64,000 nt of DNA from an uncultured Draconibacterium sp. (GCF_963675065.1 NZ_OY775906.1:3140001-3204000); one strand, 5' to 3'; counted from the stretch's first letter, positions 27,176 to 37,101 are shown. Numbers and translations: made by a program. Notes: generated from the letters alone by a model not told the origin.

Positions 27176-28102
27176 ATGCTACAGCAACTTAAACAAAAAA
27201 TACAATCGCTCGGATTTCTCGATCATGCCATTCTTCCGGTTTCGTTTTTGGAGGAAGAAGAGCCTCGTCTAAAAACGTGGCTGGCCAACGATATGTTTGG
27301 CGAAATGGGCTATATGAACCGTAATATTGATAAGCGTTTAGATCCTTCGTTGCTGGTTGAGAATGCAAAGACCATTATTGTTGTGCTGCTGAACTATTAC
27401 CCGGAATCAATGCAGGAAGACCAAACGGCGCCGGTACTTTCGAAGTACGCTTACGGCACCGACTATCATTTTGTGATGAAGGACAAATTGAAGGAACTGC
27501 TTCAATTTATCCAGAAAGAAATCGCACCCTGCTCAGGTAGGCCTTTTGTTGATTCGGCACCGGTTTTAGAGCGTGCCTGGGCACGAAAAGCAGGCCTGGG
27601 GTGGGTAGGAAAAAACAGCAACCTTATTTCGCCGGAACATGGCAGTTTCTTTTTTATTGGCGAACTGATCATCGATATTGAACTGCCTTACGACGACCCG
27701 AAACCGGTGCGCGACCACTGCGGGCGATGCACAAAATGTATTGATGCCTGCCCCACAAAAGCCATTGTTGCCGATCGTGTGGTTGATGCACGGAAATGTA
27801 TTTCGTACCAAACCATTGAAGTGCGTGGAGAAATGGACTCCAATTTAAAAGGACAGTTTGAAAACCGGGTATTTGGCTGTGATATTTGCCAGGATGTGTG
27901 TCCGTGGAATTTAAAATCGGAACCACACAGCGAAGCAGGCTTAAAACCTCACCCCAAACTTTTAACACTTCAGAAACAGGATTGGGAAAATATGGAACGC
28001 CCGCTGTTTAACGAGCTTTTTAAAAACTCGGCGGTAAAACGAACCGGTTATAATGGCTTACAACGAAACCTAAGATTCCTGAGAGATGGGGAAGAAATTT
28101 AA
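27176..28102 (+). CDS. queG: Epoxyqueuosine reductase
   Basis: QueG reduces epoxyqueuosine to queuosine in tRNA using a cobalamin and two [4Fe-4S] clusters. The 308-residue protein shows the N-terminal cobalamin-binding part (YMNRNIDKRLDPSLL, IIVVLLNYYP), then ERAWARKAGLGWVGKNSNLI, the first cluster in CGRCTKCIDACPTKAI and the second in CDICQDVCPWN. This matches the catalytic core; a C-terminal HEAT domain found in some homologues is absent, giving the short form. The following DUF1905 gene overlaps its 3' end by 17 bp, implying co-transcription. Confident by cluster motifs. Confidence 0.94.
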   Translation: MLQQLKQKIQSLGFLDHAILPVSFLEEEEPRLKTWLANDMFGEMGYMNRNIDKRLDPSLLVENAKTIIVVLLNYYPESMQEDQTAPVLSKYAYGTDYHFVMKDKLKELLQFIQKEIAPCSGRPFVDSAPVLERAWARKAGLGWVGKNSNLISPEHGSFFFIGELIIDIELPYDDPKPVRDHCGRCTKCIDACPTKAIVADRVVDARKCISYQTIEVRGEMDSNLKGQFENRVFGCDICQDVCPWNLKSEPHSEAGLKPHPKLLTLQKQDWENMERPLFNELFKNSAVKRTGYNGLQRNLRFLRDGEEI

Positions 28103-28556
28103 ATTTGAAACCATTCTGATTAACGGACCTTTTAAAGGGATTTATGCTGAATTTCCTTTTGACAGTCGGAAAGAATTTGGAACGAATCGACATGTGTGGT
28201 GCCAGGTTTCGATTGATGATCATGTTGTTTCGATGAATTTATTGCCGAACGGAAAAGGTGGACACTGGCTTCATCTGAAAAAAGAAATCAGAGATAAAAT
28301 TGGTAAACGTGAGGGAGATAATGTAACTATTGAATTGCAACGAGCACTTAAGCCTCGTACAGTTGAAATTCCGGACTACCTGCAGTGGTTGCTTGATAAC
28401 GATGGCGACATGCAGAAATATTTTAACAGGCTCCCCATTTCCGGCAAGAAATTCTGGATCCAGCATATTGAAGAATCAAAAAATGACGATACGAAAGTGG
28501 AACGGGTTAACCGCTTTTTTGAATTCCTTCACAAACATTATGCACATAAAAGCTGA
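28086..28556 (+). CDS. DUF1905/YdeI-like protein
   Basis: A 156-residue cytosolic protein with two parts: an N-terminal DUF1905-like beta barrel (KFETILINGPFKGIYAEFPF ... REGDNVTIELQRALKPRTVEIP) and a C-terminal YdeI/OmpD-associated-like helical part (DYLQWLLDNDGDMQKYFNRLP ... WIQHIEESKND). Proteins of this type are common and poorly characterised; the YdeI-type part often begins at IP and contains a conserved HIxxAK-like helix, here HIEESK. It overlaps the queG end by 17 bp, so it is probably translated from the same mRNA. No function can be given. Confidence 0.75.
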   Translation: MGKKFKFETILINGPFKGIYAEFPFDSRKEFGTNRHVWCQVSIDDHVVSMNLLPNGKGGHWLHLKKEIRDKIGKREGDNVTIELQRALKPRTVEIPDYLQWLLDNDGDMQKYFNRLPISGKKFWIQHIEESKNDDTKVERVNRFFEFLHKHYAHKS

Positions 28557-28576
28557 GCCGGTCTCGCACAAAATCC

Positions 28577-28584
28577 TATTTTTG
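28577..28584 (+). promoter_or_regulatory. -7 element of the sulfatase promoter
   Basis: TATTTTTG matches TAnnTTTG, 29 bases before the sulfatase ATG and 20 bases after the stop of the upstream gene. Confidence 0.5.
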
Positions 28585-28613
28585 TTATCCAGAAATAACC
28601 TAATCCTTTAGAA

Positions 28614-30074
28614 ATGAAAAAGCTAACTTATCTCATTTTTGCAGCAGTAGTTTTATTTACTGCTTCGTGTACACCAAAAAACCAACAAACAACAGCAACG
28701 CAGCAATCGCCAAATTTTGTGGTTATTTTTATCGATGATATGGGTTATGGCGATCCGTGTTGTTATGGAGGAACGGGATACAGCACTCCAAATATCGACA
28801 AACTTGCTGCAGAGGGCATGCGTTTTACCAACTTTTACGCCGCGCAACCTGTTTGTAGCGCCTCGCGGGCAGGCTTACTAACAGGGTGTTACCCCAACCG
28901 TATTGGAATTTCAGGCGCACTGTTCCCTTATCACGAGGTGGGTATAAATCCGAATGAAACAACTATTGCCGAGATGCTGAAAGAAAAAGGTTACGCAACC
29001 GGCATTTACGGGAAATGGCACCTGGGGCATCGTAAATCGTTTTTACCACTTCAAAATGGATTTGACGAATATGTTGGGGTACCTTACTCCAACGACATGT
29101 GGCCACTATCCAATACAGGGCAGAAACTTCCTGAAGGAAATGACCGATTAAAATACCCGGCACTTCCGGTGATGCATAACAATGATGTGCTTTTTACCAT
29201 TAACAGTTGGAAAGAACAAGACACTCTTACCACGCTATATACCGAAAAAGCTGTTGACTTTATTAACAGAAATGCTAACCAACCGTTTTTCTTATACCTG
29301 CCACATTCCATGGCACATATCCCTTTGGGAGTATCCGATAAATTTCGCGGAAAAAGCGAACAGGGTTTATACGGCGATGTAATGATGGAAATTGACTGGA
29401 GTGTTGGTCAGATTGAAAAGGCGCTTGCTGAGAATGGGCTTACCGAAAATACCGTTATTATTTTCACTACCGATAACGGTCCGTGGCTTAATTTTGGTAA
29501 TCATGCCGGGTCATCCGGAGGATTGCGCGAAGGTAAAACCACCAGCTGGGAAGGCGGACAGCGTGTACCGTTTATTATAAAATGGCCCGGAAAAACTCCG
29601 GCAGGAACGATTTGTAATAAACTGGGCTGCGCCATTGACATACTGCCCAGTTTTGCAGAGATCGCCGGGACATCACTTCCCGATTTAAAAATAGACGGCA
29701 CCAGTATTGTTGAACTTTGGAAAGGAGATAACAACGCTAATCCACGCGAAACCATTTTGTTTTATTATGGCAAAAACAACCTGAATGGCGTTCGCAAGGG
29801 AAACTGGAAACTGGTACTCCCCCACACATGGGCATCGTACAACACAGAACCGGGAAGAGACGGAAATGGCGGGAAACGTATTCAAATGACCGTTGAAATC
29901 CCCGAGCTTTATAACATGATGCGCGATCCGGGAGAACAGTACAATGTGATAGAATATTACCCCGGGAAAGCTGCCGAGTTGATGCAGGTAGTTGAAAAAG
30001 CACGTGCAGAACTGGGCGACTTAAATGTGGGTATAGAAAAAGGTTCAGGCAACAGGGATATCGGCAGGTTATAA
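28614..30074 (+). CDS. Exported type I sulfatase lipoprotein
   Basis: A 486-residue sulfatase with a lipobox at Cys19 (FTASC). Metal-binding Asp41/Asp42 are in FIDDMGYGD; the formylglycine site is Cys81 in CSASRAGLLTG (C-x-A-x-R variant), so it needs a maturase encoded elsewhere (none is in the window). Other conserved blocks are GKWHLG, FTTDNGPWLNFGNHAGSSGGLREGKT. The lipid anchor implies periplasmic or surface action on sulfated glycans, typically of algal or host origin, matching the neighbouring GH2 and BNR_4 genes. The sulfated substrate is not identifiable by eye. A terminator-like T-rich stretch and an 8-bp hairpin (30118-30134) lie downstream. Confidence 0.92.
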   Translation: MKKLTYLIFAAVVLFTASCTPKNQQTTATQQSPNFVVIFIDDMGYGDPCCYGGTGYSTPNIDKLAAEGMRFTNFYAAQPVCSASRAGLLTGCYPNRIGISGALFPYHEVGINPNETTIAEMLKEKGYATGIYGKWHLGHRKSFLPLQNGFDEYVGVPYSNDMWPLSNTGQKLPEGNDRLKYPALPVMHNNDVLFTINSWKEQDTLTTLYTEKAVDFINRNANQPFFLYLPHSMAHIPLGVSDKFRGKSEQGLYGDVMMEIDWSVGQIEKALAENGLTENTVIIFTTDNGPWLNFGNHAGSSGGLREGKTTSWEGGQRVPFIIKWPGKTPAGTICNKLGCAIDILPSFAEIAGTSLPDLKIDGTSIVELWKGDNNANPRETILFYYGKNNLNGVRKGNWKLVLPHTWASYNTEPGRDGNGGKRIQMTVEIPELYNMMRDPGEQYNVIEYYPGKAAELMQVVEKARAELGDLNVGIEKGSGNRDIGRL

Positions 30075-30152
30075 GCTTTTTGCCTGCAACCCGGGGATTT
30101 TTTCTTTTTTAGTGATACCTCATTTCAAATGAGGCTAACACTCGGTCAGGCA

Positions 30153-33100
30153 TTAAAACGGCTTAATCGTTAACGAATACTTTTTCAAATCGGGCCGCAC
30201 CCGGTATTTTTGCAATTGGCGGATGGCCGTACCACCAACTCCCGATACTTCGTAGTCCACGTTCAGAATCGTATTCGGAGCCTCCTCCAGCTGATACGTA
30301 TACATGGCGCGCGACAAGTTATCAGTGGTGTATTTATGCAGGCTAAAATTCAGCAGTTCATTTCCTTGTATCAATAATCCATGATCATCATCGTTATGCA
30401 CTTTTAGCCAGCGCACATCGCTGCGGTTACCGTATTCCTGCGGAATAATGTAAGGTACGTACATGGAGTCGGCTGTTGAATGATACAGCCCTACTTTTGC
30501 CCCTGTTTTGCGATCGGGGTAGTTCTCAAACGGCCCTCGCCCGTAATATTGAACCTGATTAAAACTTTTTGGTAACTGAAATTGCAGTCCAACCTTCTGC
30601 AACATTTCAGGCATTGGTCCGTGCGGAATTACTTCCTGATCCAACTGAATACTTCCGTCAGCAGAAAATGTCCAGGTTTGTTTTTGCTCGAATGCCGAAT
30701 AAAAAAACCACTGATCTTTTCGTCTGGCCGGATCAAGGCTTGAATTGGCAAATACATCCATTTTCAGCGTCACCTTATCGTCGCTCACCTGCAGCAACTC
30801 ATAGTCGTCTACTTCTGAAACCAGATCACGCATTCCCAGGGTACGCAACTGGTTGTCAATACTTCGTCCCATTCCCGGCGTAACATTGCTATCGCCAAAC
30901 ATGTAACTTCCCCACGGGTCGATATCGTTGGCAATTGGAGCGCGCCAAACCATAAATTCAGGACCGTCCTCGAGATACTCAGTGCCCTTATATTTTAACG
31001 ATTCAAAACTTCCTGTTTTTTTATTAATGGAATAGCTAAAATTGTTGCCACTTATCCGTATATAATTTTCATCGTCTGTAGCAGTAACTTTTTCGTTGTT
31101 TTCTTCCTCATCAACAAAATAAAAATCGCTTGGTACGGGAAACTGTTCCCAGGCAATTTCGTGACCTTTTGGAGCCCATTTCAAATCTTCTTTTAGCATA
31201 AAAGAAACTTCCAGCAGACACTCCGTTGTCGATTCAATGCGCGGCCTGCGGTAATCAATAGTTACTTCGCCTGTTTCGCCTGCCGGAATATCGCAATCAA
31301 AAAATCCGCGCTGACTGGCTTCACCATCTACCGTAATCTGCCAGAATCCTTCCATCTCATTTAAATTTTTGAAATGATGACGGTTGGTCACTTTCAGCAC
31401 ACCGTTTTCAATGTCAACAGCTTCAATTTTTATCGGTTGCCCCGATCGTTTTATTTGATTGATTTCCGGCTGAACAGTTCTGTCGGGCCATACAATTCCA
31501 TACGTTCTTCCGCCCAAACCAACCGCATAAAAATCACCGTCTTTTTTATCTTCCTCAAAATTCAGATGCAGCACCAGCCCTGCTTTTTCTTTCTCAATAT
31601 TATTGATATTTACTGCACGATTAAACACCCGCACATCATCAATTACCATTTTTGACATACGCCCCGAGTGTTCGCCCTGATCCTGTGTTTCGGGCTCGCG
31701 ACCAATACAAAGCGGGAAAGGTGTTGAGCTAATATCTCCAGAAAACGAAGTAGTGCCTGCCCGTTTATTATCGATGTATAGCTGTAGCTGATTTCCGTTG
31801 TAAATACCCGAGATGTGATGCCAGTTTTCATAAAAATCCTCACCCACTTTTGCTTTGGAAGAAATACGTTCGTTTCCAAACACATAAAATTCCAGCGTTT
31901 TTGCATCGGCCATTTGAATGCCGTAACCGTGTGCTCCTTTGGCGACAAAAACATTAGGCTGCGGAATTTCGGATGGCTTCACCCAAAAATCAATCGTCAG
32001 CTGATTTCCGGTAATATCCAGACTTGGATCGCGGTAAAACACCACCCAGTCATCGTGACCGGAGAACTCCAGGCCCCAACCATAAACGCCCTGCTGAAAC
32101 ATAGGGCGTCCCATTATCTGTCCATCGTTTTTTTGTGGTGAGAGATCCGGCAAAATCCAGCGCGTTGTTTTAATCCCGGGGCTAATCCAGTCCCAAATGG
32201 CACCACCTGTTAAACGCGGGTATTTCCAGATATATTCCCAATATTCGTCCATGCCGCCAAGACCATTCCCGGTTGCAGCCAGGTACTCGTCCATAAACGA
32301 CGCGCGAATATCGTTGGCAGGTAACACTTTACCCTGCGCCAGATTTTTATAATCAACCGGCACCCAGTACCGTGGCCCCACTATATCCTCGAAAGGAATG
32401 TAAAAGGCGTTTCCGCCATACATCCAGGCGGGGCGGCTGGGATCGATTGCCTTTCCGGTTTTAATTACTTCGTTGATATTTTGTCCGCTGCCCGATTCGT
32501 TTCCGGCGCTCCAAACAATTACTGCAGGATGATTGCGGTCGCGGTACACCAGTTTGCGCGAACGGTCGCGGTACATCTCGGTCCACTCCGGCTTTTCCGA
32601 TAGATTAATATTGTTATGCGCCTCATCGCCCACTTCATCAAAAATGTAGATACCAAGCTCATCAGCCAAAGCAATATATTCAGGTGTTGGTGGATAATGA
32701 CAGGTTCGCACACAGTTAATATTGTGCTGTTTCATCAGCAGCAAATCCTGCTTTAAAGTTTCCAGCGGCACCGCCTGCCCGTGTTCCGGATGATGCATGT
32801 GGCTGTTTACACCATTCAGTTTAACAGGAACACCGTTTACGGTTAAAATCTTATCCTTGTATTCCACCTCGCGGAAACCGATTTTTTGGGTGAATGCTTC
32901 AGTTACATTTCCACCCGCATTTTTTAGCTGCACCAGCAGGATAAAAAGGTTCGGAAACTCGGCCGACCACTGTGGCGGTTCAACAACCAAAGTAGACAAT
33001 TGCACCTTAACATTTCCCATTGAATCCACTTCAAAATCTTCGCGAAGCGCCCCCTCTTTTAAAATTGTACGGCCTGCAAGATCATAAACATCAACAGTTA

Positions 33101-33926
33101 TTTCTCCCGATTCTGCTTCAGGCAAGTGATTCTGTATCTGGGTTTCCACCGTCAATGTTACATCTTCATAATTTTCATCAAAATCGGTTACCACATAATA
33201 ATCGTGAATAAACGTTTTGGGTTGAGTGTATAATTTTACATCGCGAAAGATGCCCGACAGTCGCCACATGTCCTGATTCTCGAGATACGAACCATCAGAA
33301 AAACGAATCACCTGAACGGCCAGATCGTTTTCACCCTTTTGAATAAATGGTGTGATATTAAACTCTGCCGGTTCAAAACCGCCCTGGTTATAACCAACCC
33401 GCTGTCCGTTCACCCAAACATACGATGCCGATTTTATGCCTTCAAAACGGAGCATTACCTCTTTATCTTCCCAGTTTTCTGGAACAGTAAATTTCTTTTT
33501 GTAGCATCCGGTCGGATTATAATAATCGGGAATATTGGGCGGATCGTTCTCAAACGAAATGGCAATGTTTCGGAACTTCGGATGCCCATAACCTTCCATT
33601 TGCCAGTTTGAAGGAACCTTGATTTCATTCCATCCTGTTGTTTCAAAATCGGGCTGCCAAAAATCTACAGGCACCTGTTTTGGCGTTCCTACCAATTTAA
33701 ACTTCCATTGGCCATTAAGCAATTTGTAATTCCTGCATTTCCGTGGCATGTTCTGAATAGCATCATTAGCCGATGCATAGGGAATATGAAATGCATGAGG
33801 TGTATTTTGTCCTTTCTCAAACACGGCTGGATTTTGCCAGTCGTTTGGAAGAAAATCAACTTGCTGCGAAAAAGTACTGAGATAAATTGTGAGAATAAAA
33901 AACAAGGTGGTCGCTCGTTTCATCAT
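30153..33926 (-). CDS. GH2 family beta-galactosidase-like enzyme with LamG insertion
   Basis: A 1257-residue exported GH2 protein (signal peptide LFFILTIYLSTFS). Jelly-roll sugar-binding domain, Ig-like domain and TIM barrel are in order: the general acid is Glu477 in WSAGNESG, and the nucleophile Glu547 in DEYLAATGNG (the usual CEYAHAMGN is changed to DEYLAAT, so specificity may differ). After the barrel there is a LamG/concanavalin-like insertion (~650-800; LEFSGHDDWVVFY, LTIDFWVKP) and a C-terminal GH2 beta-sandwich (small-chain-like). It likely acts on galactosides or related sugars in the periplasm or on the surface. It is divergent from the BNR_4 gene. Exact activity is not predictable. 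Confidence 0.92.
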   Translation of the reverse strand: MMKRATTLFFILTIYLSTFSQQVDFLPNDWQNPAVFEKGQNTPHAFHIPYASANDAIQNMPRKCRNYKLLNGQWKFKLVGTPKQVPVDFWQPDFETTGWNEIKVPSNWQMEGYGHPKFRNIAISFENDPPNIPDYYNPTGCYKKKFTVPENWEDKEVMLRFEGIKSASYVWVNGQRVGYNQGGFEPAEFNITPFIQKGENDLAVQVIRFSDGSYLENQDMWRLSGIFRDVKLYTQPKTFIHDYYVVTDFDENYEDVTLTVETQIQNHLPEAESGEITVDVYDLAGRTILKEGALREDFEVDSMGNVKVQLSTLVVEPPQWSAEFPNLFILLVQLKNAGGNVTEAFTQKIGFREVEYKDKILTVNGVPVKLNGVNSHMHHPEHGQAVPLETLKQDLLLMKQHNINCVRTCHYPPTPEYIALADELGIYIFDEVGDEAHNNINLSEKPEWTEMYRDRSRKLVYRDRNHPAVIVWSAGNESGSGQNINEVIKTGKAIDPSRPAWMYGGNAFYIPFEDIVGPRYWVPVDYKNLAQGKVLPANDIRASFMDEYLAATGNGLGGMDEYWEYIWKYPRLTGGAIWDWISPGIKTTRWILPDLSPQKNDGQIMGRPMFQQGVYGWGLEFSGHDDWVVFYRDPSLDITGNQLTIDFWVKPSEIPQPNVFVAKGAHGYGIQMADAKTLEFYVFGNERISSKAKVGEDFYENWHHISGIYNGNQLQLYIDNKRAGTTSFSGDISSTPFPLCIGREPETQDQGEHSGRMSKMVIDDVRVFNRAVNINNIEKEKAGLVLHLNFEEDKKDGDFYAVGLGGRTYGIVWPDRTVQPEINQIKRSGQPIKIEAVDIENGVLKVTNRHHFKNLNEMEGFWQITVDGEASQRGFFDCDIPAGETGEVTIDYRRPRIESTTECLLEVSFMLKEDLKWAPKGHEIAWEQFPVPSDFYFVDEEENNEKVTATDDENYIRISGNNFSYSINKKTGSFESLKYKGTEYLEDGPEFMVWRAPIANDIDPWGSYMFGDSNVTPGMGRSIDNQLRTLGMRDLVSEVDDYELLQVSDDKVTLKMDVFANSSLDPARRKDQWFFYSAFEQKQTWTFSADGSIQLDQEVIPHGPMPEMLQKVGLQFQLPKSFNQVQYYGRGPFENYPDRKTGAKVGLYHSTADSMYVPYIIPQEYGNRSDVRWLKVHNDDDHGLLIQGNELLNFSLHKYTTDNLSRAMYTYQLEEAPNTILNVDYEVSGVGGTAIRQLQKYRVRPDLKKYSLTIKPF

Positions 33927-34057
33927 GGTTGTTGTTTGTCCGATTATTACCCTTAAAAATACTTTTACTTCTCAAATAATACCAGAAACATCAAATCTTT
34001 AACAGAAAAAATGGAAAATTTGATAATCCTGAATCAAAGTAGAAAAGTACGATTTAA

Positions 34058-34065
34058 TAACTTTG
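34058..34065 (+). promoter_or_regulatory. -7 element of the BNR_4 gene promoter
   Basis: TAACTTTG matches TAnnTTTG, 18 bases before ATG 34084. Confidence 0.5.
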
Positions 34066-34083
34066 TCTCCCAAAATATTTATC

Positions 34084-35421
34084 ATGAAACCTATTCTTCT
34101 GTTACCAGTTCTTTCGCTTGTATTTCTGTTTGCGTGCAGCTCTTCTACGAAAAAAAGCACTGAAACAACACAACAAACTCCAACAATTCATACACTTTGT
34201 GATGATGGCGCCTGGTGCTGGTTCTCAGATCCGCGGGCGATTTACACCGATGCCGATAAAATTATCACCGGTTGGGTAAAAAAAGACGGATCGATAGAAG
34301 TGGCTTCCTTAAACCCGGAAACCAAAGAAGCAAAATTCAACAACATCTATCCGCAGTTTGAAGTTGATGATCATGATAATCCGGCTTTTACGATACTTCC
34401 TGATGGCAACATTCTCACTATGTTCTCCTGGCACTCAACGGGTAAAGGCATTTTGAGCGATACAACTACAAACGGCACTGATATTGAAAGTTTTGGTAAG
34501 AATGTGGCTTTTAAACCTACAAACGAAGAGCTGCTCAAAAAATTTCCGAGAGAAACTTTTACTTATGCCAATCCATTTGTTTTAAGCGAAGAGGATAATA
34601 AACTGTTTGCTTTTGGACGCTGGATCGGGTTTAAACCCAACCTGATTATTTCGGATGACAATGGCAATACATGGAGCGAACAATATGTGGTAATGAGTGA
34701 CGTTCCGTATACTTCCGGCAACCGGCCTTACGTAAAATATTATTCTGATGGAAAATCAAAAATTCATATGATATTTACCAACGGGCATCCGCGCGTTGAA
34801 CCAACCAACTCGGTTTATTATTGCTATTACGAGAAAGGTGCATTCTGGAAAGCTGACGGCACAAAAATTTGCGACCTTGGAGGCCTGCCGTTTCAGGTAT
34901 GCGATGCAACGGAGGTGTACAAAGCTGATGAAGAACGCGGGCGTGCCTGGATTTGCGATATTGTAGAAAAAGATGGAACTCCCTACATTTTGTACACCCG
35001 TCACCCGCAGGAAACCGACCACCGCTACTATTACGCCTGGTACAATGCCGAAACACAAAACTGGGAAGACCATGAAATTTGCATAGCCGGCAAATGGTTT
35101 CCACAAACACCCAATGGTGAAATAGAGCGTGAACCGCATTACATGGGCAATATGACTTTTAATCCGAATAAACCCAATGAGATTTATCTGTCGCGCGAGA
35201 TAAACGGTGTTTTTGAAATTGAAAAACGTACTACGAGCGATGGTGGAAATTCCTGGGACATTGAGCCAATTACCCAAAACTCACCCCTCGACAATGTGCG
35301 ACCATATATTCCGCGCTACCAACCCCAAAATGCTAAAACCGTTGTGCTGTGGATGGAAAACAATAAATACATACATTACACCGATTACGATTGCAGCATT
35401 AAATACTACGTTGAGCCTTAA
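34084..35421 (+). CDS. BNR_4 family putative glycan-active lipoprotein
   Basis: A 445-residue lipoprotein (lipobox LLFACS, Cys18). After a low-complexity linker, CDDGAWCWFSDPRAI opens the BNR_4 fold, followed by blades such as HDNPAFTILPDGNILTMFS, LIISDDNGNTWSEQY (Asp-box), GNRPYVKYYSDGKSKIHMIF and RTTSDGGNSWDIEPI. Seven-bladed propellers of this type include polysaccharide lyases (PL24/PL25 ulvan lyase families), rhamnosidases and binding proteins. I cannot see which; catalysis is inferred only from context beside a sulfatase, a GH2 and a Gfo/Idh-like lipoprotein. From ATG 34084 rather than 34063 because of the clean signal peptide. Confidence 0.8.
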   Translation: MKPILLLPVLSLVFLFACSSSTKKSTETTQQTPTIHTLCDDGAWCWFSDPRAIYTDADKIITGWVKKDGSIEVASLNPETKEAKFNNIYPQFEVDDHDNPAFTILPDGNILTMFSWHSTGKGILSDTTTNGTDIESFGKNVAFKPTNEELLKKFPRETFTYANPFVLSEEDNKLFAFGRWIGFKPNLIISDDNGNTWSEQYVVMSDVPYTSGNRPYVKYYSDGKSKIHMIFTNGHPRVEPTNSVYYCYYEKGAFWKADGTKICDLGGLPFQVCDATEVYKADEERGRAWICDIVEKDGTPYILYTRHPQETDHRYYYAWYNAETQNWEDHEICIAGKWFPQTPNGEIEREPHYMGNMTFNPNKPNEIYLSREINGVFEIEKRTTSDGGNSWDIEPITQNSPLDNVRPYIPRYQPQNAKTVVLWMENNKYIHYTDYDCSIKYYVEP

Positions 35422-35521
35422 AGAAAATTGATGGAGATTGATATTGGGCGTGGATGATGTGAATGCTTTTTCTTTTGCGACTTCTTTTTGCCCATTCGCT
35501 TTCGAAACAGAATTAAAAGTA

Positions 35522-35529
35522 TAATTTTG
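35522..35529 (+). promoter_or_regulatory. -7 element of the Gfo/Idh-like lipoprotein gene
   Basis: TAATTTTG matches TAnnTTTG, 42 bases before the ATG. Confidence 0.45.
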
Positions 35530-35571
35530 CGTGTACGCCAACGGAAATCTAATAACTAATAAAAATATTTC

Positions 35572-36981
35572 ATGAAACATCTATCAACTTTGGCCGCAGC
35601 ACTGGCAATTCTGTTTTCAGCATGCACGGGTGGCAGCCAAAAATCAACGAACTCTGAAAAGGAGAAAAACATGTTTACAGGAGCAAAAGGAGAAGTAAAA
35701 ATTATGACCCTCGACCCGGGACATTTTCATGCTGCATTGGTACAAAAATCGATGTACGACCAGGTTGATCCTGTTGTAAACGTTTATGCACCTGATGGAC
35801 TAGATGTAGTGGATCATCTGAAACGAATTGAAGGCTACAATACTCGTGAAGAAAACCCAACATTGTGGGTAGAGAAGGTTTATAAAGGTGAGGATTACCT
35901 TGAAAAAATGTTGGCAGAAAAACCCGGTAACGTAATGGTTACCGCTGGAAATAACGGAAAAAAAACTGACTACATTTTAAAAACCGTTGAAGCCGGAATT
36001 AACGTACTGGCCGACAAACCAATGGTAATTTCGCCCGAGAATTTTCCGAAGCTGGAAAAAGCGTTCGAGGTAGCTAATGAAAATGGAGTTTTGCTGTATG
36101 ATATCATGACCGAACGTCATGAGATTACCACCATGTTGCAACGCGAATTATCGCAATTACCTGAGGTTTTTGGAACTCTTCAGAAAGGAACTACCGAAAA
36201 TCCGGCAATTACCAAGGAAAGTGTACACCACTTTTTCAAATACGTTTCAGGGAATCCGTTAAAGCGTCCGGCATGGTATTTCGACACCCAACAACAGGGC
36301 GAAGGAATTGTGGATGTAAACACGCACCTTGTTGATTTGATTCAATGGGAAGCTTTCCCCGAAGTAGTTCTTTCGAAAGAAGATGTGGAAATCGTTTCGG
36401 CCAAACACTGGACCACTAGCCTTACACCGGAGATGTTTAAAAAATCGACTTCGCTCGATGAATATCCGGAGTTTCTGAAAAAAGATGTTGAAGGAGATAT
36501 TTTAAAAGTTTATTGCAACGGCGAGATCAATTACACGCTAAAAGGCGTTCATGCCAAAGCATCGGTTATCTGGAACTTCCAGGCGCCGGAAGGTGCCGGC
36601 GATACCCACTACTCCATTATGCGTGGAACAAAATGTAATCTCGAAATTATTCAGGGTGAAGAGGAAGGTTATAAACCACAATTGTATATTGAAGCAACAG
36701 AGGTTGATCCAATGGAATTTGCCGGAAGTCTGAATAATGCAGTTACAGGTTTGGCAGAGACGTACCCGGGAATTTCGGTGGAAAAAACTGGTGATAAAAA
36801 GTGGAAATTAAATATCCCGGTAAAATACAAAGTCGGTCATGAGGCACACTTCGGACAGGTAACCGAAAAATACCTGCAATATTTAATCGATGGGAAATTG
36901 CCGGAATGGGAAGTTCCGAATATGATTGTAAAATATTACACGACTACTGAAGGTTTGAAGGCAGCGTTGAATAATGAATGA
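35572..36981 (+). CDS. Gfo/Idh/MocA-type lipoprotein (putative oxidoreductase)
   Basis: A 469-residue protein with lipobox Cys18 (LFSAC), followed by a Rossmann-like N-terminal domain (EVKIMTLDPGHFHAALV, VYAPDGLDVVDHL, VMVTAGNNGK, LADKPMVISPENF) and a C-terminal Oxidoreduct_C domain (NYTLKGVHAKASVIWNF, KWKLNIPVKYKVGHEAHFG). The first strand has DPGHFH in place of the usual GxGxxG, so NAD(P) binding may be altered or lost, although the DKP catalytic-lysine motif remains. Such exported Gfo/Idh proteins of Bacteroidota act in glycan or sugar-acid metabolism (family knowledge), but a cofactor in the periplasm is unusual. The gene follows the BNR_4 gene, possibly in the same unit. Confidence 0.85.
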   Translation: MKHLSTLAAALAILFSACTGGSQKSTNSEKEKNMFTGAKGEVKIMTLDPGHFHAALVQKSMYDQVDPVVNVYAPDGLDVVDHLKRIEGYNTREENPTLWVEKVYKGEDYLEKMLAEKPGNVMVTAGNNGKKTDYILKTVEAGINVLADKPMVISPENFPKLEKAFEVANENGVLLYDIMTERHEITTMLQRELSQLPEVFGTLQKGTTENPAITKESVHHFFKYVSGNPLKRPAWYFDTQQQGEGIVDVNTHLVDLIQWEAFPEVVLSKEDVEIVSAKHWTTSLTPEMFKKSTSLDEYPEFLKKDVEGDILKVYCNGEINYTLKGVHAKASVIWNFQAPEGAGDTHYSIMRGTKCNLEIIQGEEEGYKPQLYIEATEVDPMEFAGSLNNAVTGLAETYPGISVEKTGDKKWKLNIPVKYKVGHEAHFGQVTEKYLQYLIDGKLPEWEVPNMIVKYYTTTEGLKAALNNE

Positions 36982-37101
36982 TGATTAACGAATAACGATT
37001 GCAGAAGTACAAAGTATCTTCCATAATAAAATCTGCAATCAAAAATCGTTAATCGATATTCTCAAATCTGACAACATGTAGTTGTATTATCTTGTACAAA
37101 A

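Noticed and set aside
5987..30074. GldJ as the maturase for the sulfatase at 28.6 kb
   Set aside because: The FGE-like fold of GldJ is a structural role in gliding/T9SS; lack of the catalytic cysteine pair was not demonstrable by eye, and genomic distance gives no support.
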